From assembly GCA_013339895.1 (NCBI GenBank), contig JABACO010000006.1:6522087-6586086 (forward strand): 64,000 nt of DNA, given 5' to 3'. Below, piece after piece: positions 1 to 11,115 of this stretch; positions within the stretch are counted from its first letter, which is position 1, and each line of letters begins with the position of its first letter. Source of the DNA: Ephydatia muelleri (Eukaryota > Porifera > Demospongiae > Spongillida > Spongillidae). The position numbers and the translations under genes were made by a program. A model generated the notes under the pieces. It saw only the letters and a list, made by a program, of their open reading frames with translations, was not told the DNA's origin and made no database searches.

Positions 1-2021
1 AATGGTGACAATAAGATATTGTCAATTATACAATTATTGTGGAACATTATTAAATACTCTTGCTTATACCTTGGTATGATTGATGGCAAACAGAAAATTC
101 TTCCTTATATAAAACTGATAAGGATGCAGCTATTTTATTTTCAATTTTGAAAAATGGCCACCAAACGGTTACAGGATTTGCCCTGTTAGACAGCTGGGGA
201 AGTTATAACTTTTTGTCTACTTATCAAGAGAATATTCAACATGGCTCAGCCTGCTGTGCATAATAGAAATTTCGTATTTGTACAATCCTTCTTGTGAATA
301 TCATTACAAGGTTGTTGGTGAAATGTGACGCAATAATGGCGAAGTGCATTAGAGAAGGCTACTACTCAGCATTAATCTCGTACCCAGACCCAACGACGTA
401 AGCATTATCGTATGTGCACGTCAGTTGGGTCTGGGTACGAGACTAACAGCATGGGTATATTTGACAGAGGAAAGGAAAAGTGAAGCGATAGGAGACTCGG
501 ATTTTGTGATCTTTACTTTCCCTACGACAAGACAGTGATGGAAGAAAATAAGTGCTACGTTCATCCGTTGACTGAAACTCACGAAATTACCGAAGGGTCA
601 GCAAAAGATCAGTGATCTGACCCGGCCGATACGGAAAGCGACAATGAAACGAGTGACACAGAGGGAGATGACGCGGAAGTGGATGATGTACATGTACAAC
701 AGACCAGTACAAGTTTTGCTTGGATATTTGAGCCTCTTATCAATCTTGTGTTTAAGAATTACTTTTCATTTTCATACTTAACATCATTGCTTATACCAAT
801 CTTGTGGCTGAGGGTGACACTGAATAGAAATATCCTTTAACAATTTGGCGAATTTCTTAAATTTCGCAGCACCACAAGTCATGCTGAGATGTGACATGTG
901 CACGTGCTGATAAAGATGCAAAAATGACATGCAGACAGACCATTGTTCAGGTCAGGGTCATGAAAACCGTAGACGATGTATTATGTACTCTAACAAAAAC
1001 TTGGAGCATGTTAGAAGTATGTCAGACATGTACTGTACACAATGTGGAAAGTCTAGTGGTACATTTTATCGACAGGCTGAAGTTGCTGGAATGATCACCT
1101 AACACTTGATCTGCCTTCTAGGAAATGCTGAAAGGCTACAGAATATCACTAATACCAGTTTACATTCACCTGCTCAGCTATCATAGCTGCATGATTTAAT
1201 TCAAAAACAATGTAAACCTCTTGATTAGTAAAACAATGAATGTATCTCCCCTCATTATGGATTACAAGTAATAAAAAAAAGAAATGACATTTTTGTGTAC
1301 TTTATTCACTTTTGTAATTGTTCGTATCATAAAATGTTTAAAAAGTTTTGAACTGCAAGGTTCAAAGCCTTCTGAAGTTAGCGTCACCATTTGGTGACAC
1401 TACCTTTAGATCATCATCAATATACAATTTACTGTGGACAATGGTATTGTTAATGGTTTTGTTAAACAAAATGGTCTATGAGACACATGTCCTCTTGCAG
1501 AAGAGTTAATGCAGCCGAAGGGGGTTTGCTTAACTTCATGTAAACTAGTGCATGTATGTGTCATTAAGTGTTCATTAACATTGTCACTGTAATATGAGTT
1601 ACATTTTTCCTCAGCACCTCATATATGCCCAATTTGTGGATAGACATGGCAAAGCACATTAATTGATGTAGCATGTTAATTGCGCCCTAAATTACTCATG
1701 CAGCAATTAATGTCAACATGAAACACTTGAGTAATATAAGCACTTCGTTCAGTTGCCCATGCAATTATGTTGATCATACTTATAACCAATTAAATGCATT
1801 TCATTCATCAAACCAGCGTGAATTTCGTTGTTACAAAAATAGTTTCAGACGTACCTGAAAATCATATTCAGCTTGAATACTTACGGTAAGTCATTTTCAA
1901 TGGCAGTGTGTGTTCATCTTTTCTTGTGAGTCAGTTATTATTCAGATGGAGAGAAAATTTCAAAGTTGCTGCTATTATGAACTAATATGTGAACTAATGT
2001 GGTTGCAATTACAAGCACAAC
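1..2021. other. Stretch without a recognised gene
   Basis: I find no recognisable gene here apart from the small inverted repeat at 376-442. A stretch at about 541-760 reads as a serine- and aspartate-rich acidic segment on the plus strand, but it holds an in-frame stop, has no visible splice context and matches no family I know. It may be the remnant of a transposon ORF. The rest is AT-rich and unremarkable. Confidence 0.5.
376..442. repeat. Short inverted repeat, MITE-like hairpin
   Basis: Two perfect 19-bp inverted arms (376-394 and 424-442) are separated by a 29-bp spacer. The arms begin TCTCGTACCCAGACCCAAC. A related motif (GGTCTCGTTCCCAGACCC) occurs alone at about 49,090. This suggests the conserved ends of a small non-autonomous DNA transposon that has lost nearly all its interior. 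I cannot define a target-site duplication with certainty. Confidence 0.6.
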
Positions 2022-2110
2022 TTTGAATGTACTATATATTTTGAATGTACTATATATTTTGAATGTACTATATATTTGAATGTACTATATATTTTGAATG
2101 TACTATATAT
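2022..2110. repeat. Short tandem repeat, 17-19 bp unit
   Basis: Five copies of a TTTTGAATGTACTATATA-type unit lie head to tail, differing by one or two T residues at the junctions. It is AT-rich and non-coding. Confidence 0.85.
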
Positions 2111-4140
2111 GAATGCTATGTTTCAATAAAAGGCAGTGAAGAAACAATTCAGCATTCAATAACACGTAAATGTACATAAATCCTGTTAGGCATCCTGTTA
2201 GATCTCTGGTGTATTACTACATCATCCAAATGCCTTGGGTGTTTATAGATTTATAGAAATTTGGTTTAACTAAAAGCAACAAACTTGACTCATCACTCCT
2301 CATTTCCACAATGAAATTCTTCGGAAGAATCTTTATTATGTCTAACTGATTACTTGTGACCTATTGTACGGAAAGGAAAATCATACCAATTGGTCTCTCA
2401 TCTTATACCATTACACATCCTAACCAACATCCCATCAAAGGTGCAGGGACGTCTCATGACATGCTCCTTGAACAGCTCTGATTCACTTCAAATACATGAA
2501 TTTCAGTGTAGAAAGCATGATTGTAAATGCACTCATTATAGAAATGTTGTTTGCTAACTTATTCGTTACCCAACACATGCCCTTTATCTTTCATGAGAAG
2601 GTTTGGAGTTAGGATCATGTTTTGTGATAACTGTACATGTATAATTGTGCTTGACATAAACTCAAGAATAGTTTTTCAAATGTGCATGACTTGGCCATCA
2701 TGATCGATCACGGTGTATTTGGGCAATAGGAAGCTTCACAATACAGCTTGCACCCAATAGACCTTACATACATGTTATAATTTAAACCATGTCTTGTATG
2801 GAATATAATTCTTGTAGTCAACAATTATATTGAGGTATTGATCGAAAACCCACTGCATCCATGCTTAAATATATGCCGCGTCTGACATGGCCATGCACGT
2901 GCACGCGTACGTGCCTGCACGCGCATATGCAATGATAAAAATGAGGATTCGATATGCATAATTGCACATTGACATCATTATGAAAGGGTGTCTTCACTTT
3001 CAACTGTGTTCAGCACTGACAGCTATGGTGAAGAGAAAGCACATACATAAGAATAGTACCTGCTAGCACAAAGCTGCGCCACAGTGCCGAATGTCTTTAA
3101 ATTTTCATTGTATGTTATATAGGCACTAGTGAATTTGCAGGCATACATACCAGCTCATTATTGGATTAGAGACGAAACATGTGATAGAATTGCCAAAAAT
3201 ACTCTTCATTATCACCACCAAAATTCACCTCAAGTTTTTCATGGCACAAACAGAATACATACGTTGTAGGGGTAGGTAATTGCAGACAGGTGATTCTTCA
3301 AATGTGTCAGCTTGCAAATTGTTGTAGACTACCCATACCAGAATTGATGAGTGTGATGTTGTAACCATTTCATGAAAGCAAATATGTGATTGCTGTTTGT
3401 TTAATCAAGCATTATAGTATGCTCAATAAAAACTGTACTATCCCAAATTGCACGTCTCCAGATAAGCTGGAATGAATCAGAGCATTGAATTCTTCAGCGC
3501 CATTGCTTGGGCCAATACGCACAAACCATTGTCTGTATTTGCCTCTGAGGAATGTAATGATTGCCCAGCTAAGCATGCCTTTACTGATGTAAAACATTCA
3601 TCAGTTATTTCGTGTGCAAATACTTGCAGATACATTTTAATTCAGATGCTAATTTGGCTGTCATATAGCTTCTATGCACTGGCAGCAAAAGAGTTGCCAG
3701 AGTTGACACTGAGATCCAAGCGTGTTAATCAGACATAGGAGATGTGGCCAATTGAAGGTGTTGATGAAATATTTCAGGTGAAAATGATCAATGCAAAAGA
3801 GACCCACTGTTACTTTCTACTTCATCCGCTGCCAACAAATACCAAGTTCCTGTGGAAGCTGAAGTAACATTGATGCTTGGTCTGGTGCTGTAGAAATTGC
3901 TTCATAAACTGTGTCTCAATGTTGTGCTTGTTTGTGTAATAGCTATCTAGCATTTCATTAAACCTTTCGAAACTAACACACCAAAAAACTGTAAACTGGA
4001 CCATAATCAACAATGCAGACATTATGGTTGTGAGTGCCCGGTCCTACGGGGCATGGGCAACATCAAAGATTAGGTCATACATGTTAGGTATATATTGGAT
4101 TCCTGAGTTGTAATTGGTGTTCTTTTCTGGGTGATTATAC
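2111..4140. other. Stretch without a recognised gene
   Basis: No supported gene, RNA or repeat is visible. The short open frames here, such as one at 3,472-3,738 on the plus strand, show no family signature, splice context or convincing amino-acid composition. Confidence 0.5.
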
Positions 4141-4202
4141 GTGTTCTGCAACGAAGTAGTGTGCAGGGGCTGCTTACTACTGCTCAGGTATGCACCAGCA
4201 GT

Positions 4203-5318
4203 AGCTACATTTGTCCTTTGTTACAGCAGTAGCTACATGTTCCTTTGTTACAGCAGTAGCTACATGTTCTATTGTTACAGTAGTAGCTACATGTTCCTTT
4301 GTTACAGTAGTAGCTACATGTTCCTTTGTTACAGCAGTAGCTACATGTTCCTTTGTTACAGCAGTAGCTACATGTTCCTTTGTTACAGCAGTAGCTACAT
4401 GTTCCTTTGTTACAGTAGTAGCTACATGTTCCTTTGTTACAGCAGTAGCTACATGTTCCATTGTTACAGACATGTTCCTTTGTTACAGTAGTAGCTACAC
4501 GTTCCTTTGTTACAGTAGTAGCTACACGTTCCTTCGTTACAGCAGTAGCTACATGTTCCTTTGTTACAGCAGTAGCTACATGTTCCTTTGTTACAGCAGT
4601 AGCTACATGTTCCTTTGTTACAGCAGTAGCTACATGTTCCTTTGTTACAGTAGTAGTTACATGTTCCTTTGTTACAGCAGTAGCTACATGTTCCTTTGTT
4701 ACAGCAGTAGCTACATGTTCCTTTGTTACAGCAGTAACTACATGTTCCTTTGTTACAGTAGTAGCTACATGTTCCTTTGTTACAGCAGTAGCTACATGTT
4801 CCTTTGTTACAGTAGTAGTTACATGTTCCTTTGTTGCAGTAGTAGCTACATGTTCCTTTGTTACAGCAGTAGCTACATGTTCCATTGTTACAGACATGTT
4901 CCTTTGTTACAGTAGTAGCTACACGTTCCTTTGTTACAGTAGTAGCTACACGTTCCTTCGTTACAGCAGTAGCTACATGTTCCTTTGTTACAGCAGTAGC
5001 TACATGTTCCTTTGTTACAGCAGTAGCTACATGTTCCTTTGTTACAGCAGTAGCTACATGTTCCTTTGTTACAGTAGTAGTTACATGTTCCTTTGTTACA
5101 GCAGTAGCTACATGTTCCTTTGTTACAGCAGTAGCTACATGTTCCTTTGTTACAGCAGTAACTACATGTTCCTTTGTTACAGTAGTAGCTACATGTTCCT
5201 TTGTTACAGCAGTAGCTACATGTTCCTTTGTTACAGTAGTAGTTACATGTTCCTTTGTTGCAGTAGTAGCTACATGTTCCTTTGTTACAGCAGTAGCTAC
5301 ATGTTCCTGTGTTACAGT
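4203..5318. repeat. 27-bp minisatellite with 424-bp higher-order duplication
   Basis: About 41 tandem copies of a 27-bp unit with core ACATGTTCCTTTGTTACAG. Units differ at a few positions (CAGCAG or CAGTAG, GCT or GTT, ACATG or ACACG). The pattern of variants repeats: the segment from 4,456 to 4,879 reappears almost unchanged from 4,880 to about 5,303, an offset of 424 bp. Because 27 is a multiple of three, several frames on both strands stay open and give 9-residue repeats. There is no sign that these are translated. Each unit contains a pyrimidine-rich TTTGTTACAG, which resembles a 3-prime splice site. Confidence 0.95.
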
Positions 5319-5701
5319 ACTTAGGCATACTGAGGAGTATATTGTGATCCAGTTTTTCCATTGATCAGCAATAAACCAAGCACAATTTGATTCGATTTTG
5401 AGGGATAATCTACCATTTGACCTTGGTACACAAATCTTAGCTGCAACACTTGCTTTTTTTTTGTAGTGCTGACTTTGATATATAAGTTTTTTGTCCATCC
5501 AGAGACTAAGCATAAGTTTAGCTGTACCCAGCTAAAGATTATGCATCAGATCAATGGTATGCATACGTATGATGTCAAAATACGAAAGTTGGAATATCTA
5601 ATGCCATGTTCTAAAACAACTTGCTTCTTTGCAGTTTTAGTTGGTGCATGTAAATAAAGCTCTGAGGAAACTTTGTACTCTGCATTGGTTCTTGCTTCCC
5701 A

Positions 5702-6060
5702 CTAATCCCTAAAATAACCAGAAAAATCTAATGTAATTTCAGTTGAACTCCAGCTGAATTTTTTTGAACACAAAGAACAACCATGTGCTGCACTGTGACG
5801 AGCAAAGCCACAAAGCTTTCTAGTTGTGGGGATGTCACACATCATCACAGACAGAAGTGCCATACGAATTGGTATTAGCTGCTTTGTGCATTTATGCCAC
5901 AATGGAACACCTTCCCAAAATTGTAGCATATCATTTACAAAGGGACCCAAGTACTTTTTGTAGGTTCAGCGGGGCCAGGGATAAGTCCAAGAAAGACTAC
6001 ATTTTCAAGTTTCTTCCTGTGGCAACTTTAAAAAACAACAACGTAAAATGCACCTACTGA
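5702..6060 (-). mobile_element. tnp2/CACTA-like transposase fragment (degraded)
   Basis: The minus strand encodes a segment with the pattern of the metazoan tnp2 (Transposase_21, EnSpm/CACTA-like) transposase: GPFVNDMLQFWEGV near the start, then CDIPTTRKLCGF, a zinc-binding HGCSLCSKKF and a closing DFSGYF. The same match can be extended upstream only through stops and a frameshift, so this is a relic of one internal region. No terminal repeats were identified. It could also belong to another CMC-group transposase. Confidence 0.55.
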
Positions 6061-7078
6061 ATAGTTTAACATGCTTATATGGCTGAAACCAATCACAACC
6101 TAAGCCAATGGCTACGTTATTAGGATTATAGCCAAAAAGGGAACAGTGGAAACGTTTCCATCATAAACATCTGATAATAAGTTAGCACTTGAGTGTCTGG
6201 TACGCCACAATTCACACTTTTGGACGATTAATGATGCTGCCAATTGCAGATTGCAAAGGTTGGTAACAATGGGTCTTTATAGCCCGAATGGATCCTTTGT
6301 GCTTTATAAGAAGGGGTGCTCCACATGGTTTTCTGAATAGAGTTTGAGGATGATTCGGATATTGTAAGTAGTTGGATTGTTGATAGCATCACATGATGGG
6401 CACACTACAAATTGTTCAAATTGAAATTAATAAACTTCTGACAGCCTTTTCAACTTTTAGGACATATTTCCACAGGTTAAAAAGAAGTGTGCCACCTTTT
6501 CCAAGAAACTTGAAAAAATTGTGCAAGAATTTAACAAGTACTGATATCTCTATTGGATATTCCAAAAGCAAATTAAACTGCCACATAATAATAAAGTTAA
6601 AAGAACTTTTATTGGCTGTTTATCTTGCATTCTTGCCTGATTAACATCAGGCTATAATTATGTATATATATATGAGTACCTCATTTTCTGATTCTGAACT
6701 TGAAGCATTATCTGAACTCTGATTGGTTAGTCCACCTTCCATAAAGAGGGGGGAAAATGATTTATAATGAAACATACATGTAGGAGTTGACAATTTATAA
6801 ACATACCAGAAATCGTAGCTCCACATCAGGAGTTATCAGAACCACTAGATGAAGATTCTCTACTAAGAAATGGAACTGCATCTAAAAATTCGTTTCCAGA
6901 ACAATGATCTGTGCATCCCATATGGTGTCGTCAAGAGGAGTAAAATTTTATTTAGCCAATTGGGAGGGAATTCCTATAATTAGCTCTGTTCAATTATAGG
7001 CGCAAGTTTGGTCGCAATACTTGGGGAAGCGACACGATCACCCACGGGCAAAGAGACAAGAAAGCGCTAAGTATAAAA
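6061..7078. other. Stretch without a recognised gene
   Basis: I see no supported gene in this AT-rich stretch. Short open frames near 6,393-6,644 lack any recognisable motif. Confidence 0.45.
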
Positions 7079-8430
7079 CCATATAGGATCGTTTCGGCGA
7101 GAAGGGACCTAACGCATGTTTTTTCAAGATTTCAAATTGTTTGTATTCTAGAAGTTTGAATTGTCCTGTATACATTGCTTCTTACGCACTGAAAATCGGA
7201 GTATCTGTCATGGAGTTGTAAGGCTCTGAATTTTTAATTAGCCATACATTTCAACGCAAGCGTTACATTTCTATTACACGTACTCGAGGGGGGGGGGGGG
7301 GGGGGGGGCAAAAAACAAAGTGGAAGACACCATCCCCCAACTTTGAAGAGCTCATTGAGAGCATCACAAATATGCTATTATTTTTTGCAGGGGGGTCTAG
7401 GAAAAAAGTTATGAGGTGTCAAAGTTTGGGGGGGGGGGGGGGGGGGTCTATGCCTTAAATGAATTTTTTGAAAAAATTCATAACATTTATGAATTTTTTT
7501 TTTTTGCAACATAGCGGACAACATCATACAGTTCGTAGTGTCCATAGGTTTTTTATGCGTGCGAAGATATGGTTTAAGTCAACTATCTGCCCAGTAGCGC
7601 GATTCTATATTATTATTTGTACGGAAATTAGCCGGTGAGGGCCACTGAGGGCCAACTGTACTTATCACGTGATTGAGGCTAATTTGCAAAACCACACACT
7701 TTCATCATGAATATAACCATTTGCGATCGTTGCAACGTACAGCTTCAAATACCGCTGATAGACGAGATCAATCTACGACAGCATCAACAATCCAAGAGTT
7801 GTAAAGCGGTTGCTGCTAAGGTAAAAGCTAGCGCTAGTCAGCCAAAAATAACTTCGTTGTTAAGACACGTGTTTGCAAGTCCAGCTGCAAGTGATGCTAC
7901 AGCAGCTGCTGTGCAACCCGTAACGCCTATTTCGAGTCCGTCTTCCACATCTGCAGAAGAGATTGTGGGTGTGGAAGTGGAAGCAGAAGGTGAGCATGAT
8001 GCTTGTAAATAGAAGTGATGAGGAATTCTTGCTTCTGAAGACGGACATGCTAATGGAGCCTCGGATCTCTTTGTTTTGGAGCAAGTTAATGCGAGAGGAA
8101 TGGGAATAACTACAACTATTTATAAGCGCAATGCGGCAATGTGTAGTATATAGTGTATCTATGCAAGTTTGTGCGCGATTATATTCTTATTATTAATAGA
8201 GGTGCGGTCAATTGTCGATTACGTAATGATTTTTAAGGGGCGTGGTCTAAAAATGGGCGTGTTCGTAGGCGGAGGGGGGGGGGGGGGGGGGGGGTTGACC
8301 TGGACCTTGATTTTAAGAATTTTTGGGATGGTGTCTATAACTTTTTTTTTTGCCCCCCCCCCCCCCTCGCACGTACTGGAAATTTTATAATGCTGCGTTA
8401 GGACCCTGTTCGCGGAAACGATCCCATATG
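7079..8430. mobile_element. DNA transposon with about 37-bp terminal inverted repeats
   Basis: The left end (from 7,079, CATATAGGATCGTTTCGGCG) and the reverse complement of the right end (up to about 8,430) agree at 32 of 37 positions and share ATCGTTTC and CCTAACGCA cores. The terminal CATAT may be part of the repeat or a target duplication. The interior carries two long G runs, a C run and one short ORF (7,707-8,012). A single end of the same family lies at 43,226-43,305, which shows that it is dispersed. I do not recognise the superfamily. At about 1.35 kb it is probably non-autonomous. Confidence 0.65.
7707..8012 (+). CDS. Small ORF with N-terminal Cys/His cluster inside the transposon
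   Basis: A 101-residue ORF starts at an ATG. Residues near 6-32 carry CDRC, then a histidine and a cysteine about 20 residues later (HQQSKSC). This could bind zinc in the manner of a BED-like or C2HC finger. The C-terminal half is rich in Ala, Ser and Pro and looks disordered. Its position inside the inverted-repeat element suggests the truncated N-terminus of a transposase that has lost its catalytic part. I do not recognise a family. A splice donor (GTGAGC) at 7,990 could extend the product. Confidence 0.4.
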   Translation: MNITICDRCNVQLQIPLIDEINLRQHQQSKSCKAVAAKVKASASQPKITSLLRHVFASPAASDATAAAVQPVTPISSPSSTSAEEIVGVEVEAEGEHDACK

Positions 8431-9800
8431 TCATATCCCTCTTTACCTCTCAGTGTTAGCTATGTATCTCGCATGCAGTGCCCTTGTACATAGCCTGCGT
8501 GACATGCCCGTTCCTAATTAATTTTACAGGCCGGGCCCCAACCACACTGATGGATTGACTGTATATACCGGCAGCATCATGCAACAGTGATACTATTATT
8601 ACTATCACAGGGGGGAAAAAAATGGTCGAATCAAGTTTTGATTTTATAAAGGATTTTAAAATCCTCGGTAAAATGATTGAACATTAAAATTAGACACGTG
8701 TGATTTTTACTGTTCAATTACGTAATGACGTAATGATTCCAAATGCCCCTGTGTATGTATTGTTTGCAAAGAATACATGCATATAGTATTTAACCACCGT
8801 ACCGTTGCGGAAAAGCGTCAGCATCTAAAGGATATTACAGCGCTCGCCCTCCCCCCCTCCCCCCTTTACTATATTCATGCGACAGCTCCTGGACGTTTGC
8901 ATTTCATTGCACTCAATAGAGTACATTCTTAGCGATTTCGGGGCGAGGGGGGGTTTAAAGATTCCATTGGCTGAATATATGTATCTGTAACTAAAAAGAA
9001 GTTGTTGTATATGACCTCCCGCGTGCAGCGCCTCAGGTATTGTACAATTGCGAGCCAACATGCACACGGTGCAAATAGTGTGTTTGGCCGGGGAACATCT
9101 TCTGTTTCGATTATTGGGTGCAAGGCGTATACAAGGCGTTTCTAGTAAACACGTCTTGGGAATGAATGAGTTGCCAAGCACTGCTTGCATATCATGCATG
9201 GGTGTGAAATGTCAATAAACTTGCCAATGTCCAGACTCACGTGATATAAGAACTTTGAAGCAGTTGCTAATTCACAATTATATAGGTTCCCATCACAAAT
9301 GCCACTAATGGTTAAACAACTGAAGTAGTAATATAAAATTAATAAGCAGTGCAAGTAAATAAGGATACCCGGGTATACTCTAGGCATCTTTTGGGCGGTG
9401 GAGGGGGAGGGGGGAAGGGGGAGGTGGAGGAGGAGGTTCGAAGCAGTTAGTGTGCATCTTTATCCTGTACAAAAGCAGTTGACATACATTGCTCGACGAA
9501 CGCCCAAGGTGTACTGCAATTGCATGTATATAATCCGCAAATTAAGTGTTTAGTCTTAACGCGCAGGCGATGCCAAAATCGAAGCGTGCACGTATTGTTT
9601 AAAAACAATTACAAATTCTTCCAGACTTATATATATATATATAAGATGGGTTGCACAGTGGGAGTGGTCGTAGTACTATATGGATGTACGGAACTCATTC
9701 CTAAATCTAAATCTGTGATTGTTGAGCTAGGATTTTGTGACCGAGCTCGCCGTTGCTTAAGCCAGCGGTGCTTGTGCTAAATGGACAACGGATCGGCAGC
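8431..9800. other. Stretch without a recognised gene
   Basis: No supported coding region is visible. It contains a purine-rich GGAGG/GGGGA tract around 9,395-9,440 and a short (TA)n near 9,635. The first exon and promoter of the downstream receptor gene should lie near its right end, but I could not resolve them. Confidence 0.4.
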
Positions 9801-9950
9801 CTGATTGCGTTTCCACGATGGTTCCCATTCATTCCTATCAACTCTCAGCTGCTTCGAGGCTGGCCGTCACGATGACCGTTGTGGCCATTGCAAGTCAGCA
9901 AATGTGAGGGCGGGGGACTCATATTATTCGCTCCCATTCTGCACATATAG

Positions 9951-11084
9951 TGTCTTATGGTCGGCCGTGGTGTGCTTGGGCGGATGTTCGGATCCTTCCG
10001 CATTCAGGATCCATCCCAATCGGACAGAACGGCACCTTTGCCTGTGCATCCAACGATACGTTTCTGAATTGGTTCGTGACGCTTCCCGGGCAATCTCCGC
10101 TCTCGATTCCCAGCAGCGTTTCGAGTATCGTAAACCTGCTCAAGAGAAACGGAGTGTTTTACGACGCCGCAGATGTTCCGTCACTGCGCGTCAACGGCAG
10201 CTGGGAAAACAACGGGACGAAAATTGAATGCGTAGCGATTCGAGGCACAATCACGTCTTCAGACAACCTTGTCATCACTGTGTACGGTAAGCCGCTATAC
10301 GTCCACACCAGAAATTAACGTCTTGAGTAGTCTTTGCGGTAGTCGACATACGTGCATTGTTGATTTTTTTTGTCCATATGGACATAGGTAGACCGGGACC
10401 ACCACTAGGGCTTCAGAGGACGGCGCTGCGTGACTTGGAGCTCACGATGGCCTGGGACCCACCCCTTCCTCTCTACGTCGCCGTGACGTATGAGGTGACG
10501 TTACAGGACTTGACCGATTGGTCGGAGGCACCTGTGCGGATTGGCCCGCTTGCGGACCCTCATTACACATACCGCCATCCCGAAAGGCGCACCGCGTGCC
10601 ACCGGTATCTGTTTACTGTGGTGGCCAAAAATGTCATCGGGAAGAGCGATGCAAGCAATGGTCTCATCACCCAGATACCACAAGGTAAAGAAGCACTAAC
10701 AAATGAAACCGGATTGGCAGCAACGTTCATTTGTATTTACAATTTTTTTTCCCCCCACGAATTGCGCAAATACACGATAGCACCCCAGTTTAACACTACT
10801 CTGCGAAGTAAAGTTCAAATCAGCAATGGAAGCATGGCCATTTACGTGACGTTTGATGTAAGTATATAGTAAGGGAAAATTACGCTATTTACTGAACATG
10901 TGATTTATTGCGCAATATAATTATAGAGCCGTATTCGGTATAATATTGATGCTTACTGTATTGCTATATATGCAGTACATTCAAAGTGATTGCATGCACT
11001 ATAATACTCTTAATAGTTAATGATATAAGAGGCTTGATGTTTTAGGCTTACATAACTATTATCCATCCCCCATATTAGAATTTA

Positions 11085-11115
<31 letters not shown>

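Noticed and set aside
4141..5513. Long open frames of up to about 350 codons on both strands (9-residue Ser-Ser-Ser-Tyr-Met and Val-Ala-Thr-Cys repeats)
   Set aside because: They exist only because the 27-bp satellite unit is divisible by three. All readings are pure repeat with no unique coding flank.
9818..9903. Signal-peptide exon for the Ig/FN3 receptor (MVPIHSYQLSAASRLAVTMT)
   Set aside because: Its GTGAGG donor leaves phase 2, whereas the Ig exon at 9,951 needs phase 1, so it cannot be joined as read.
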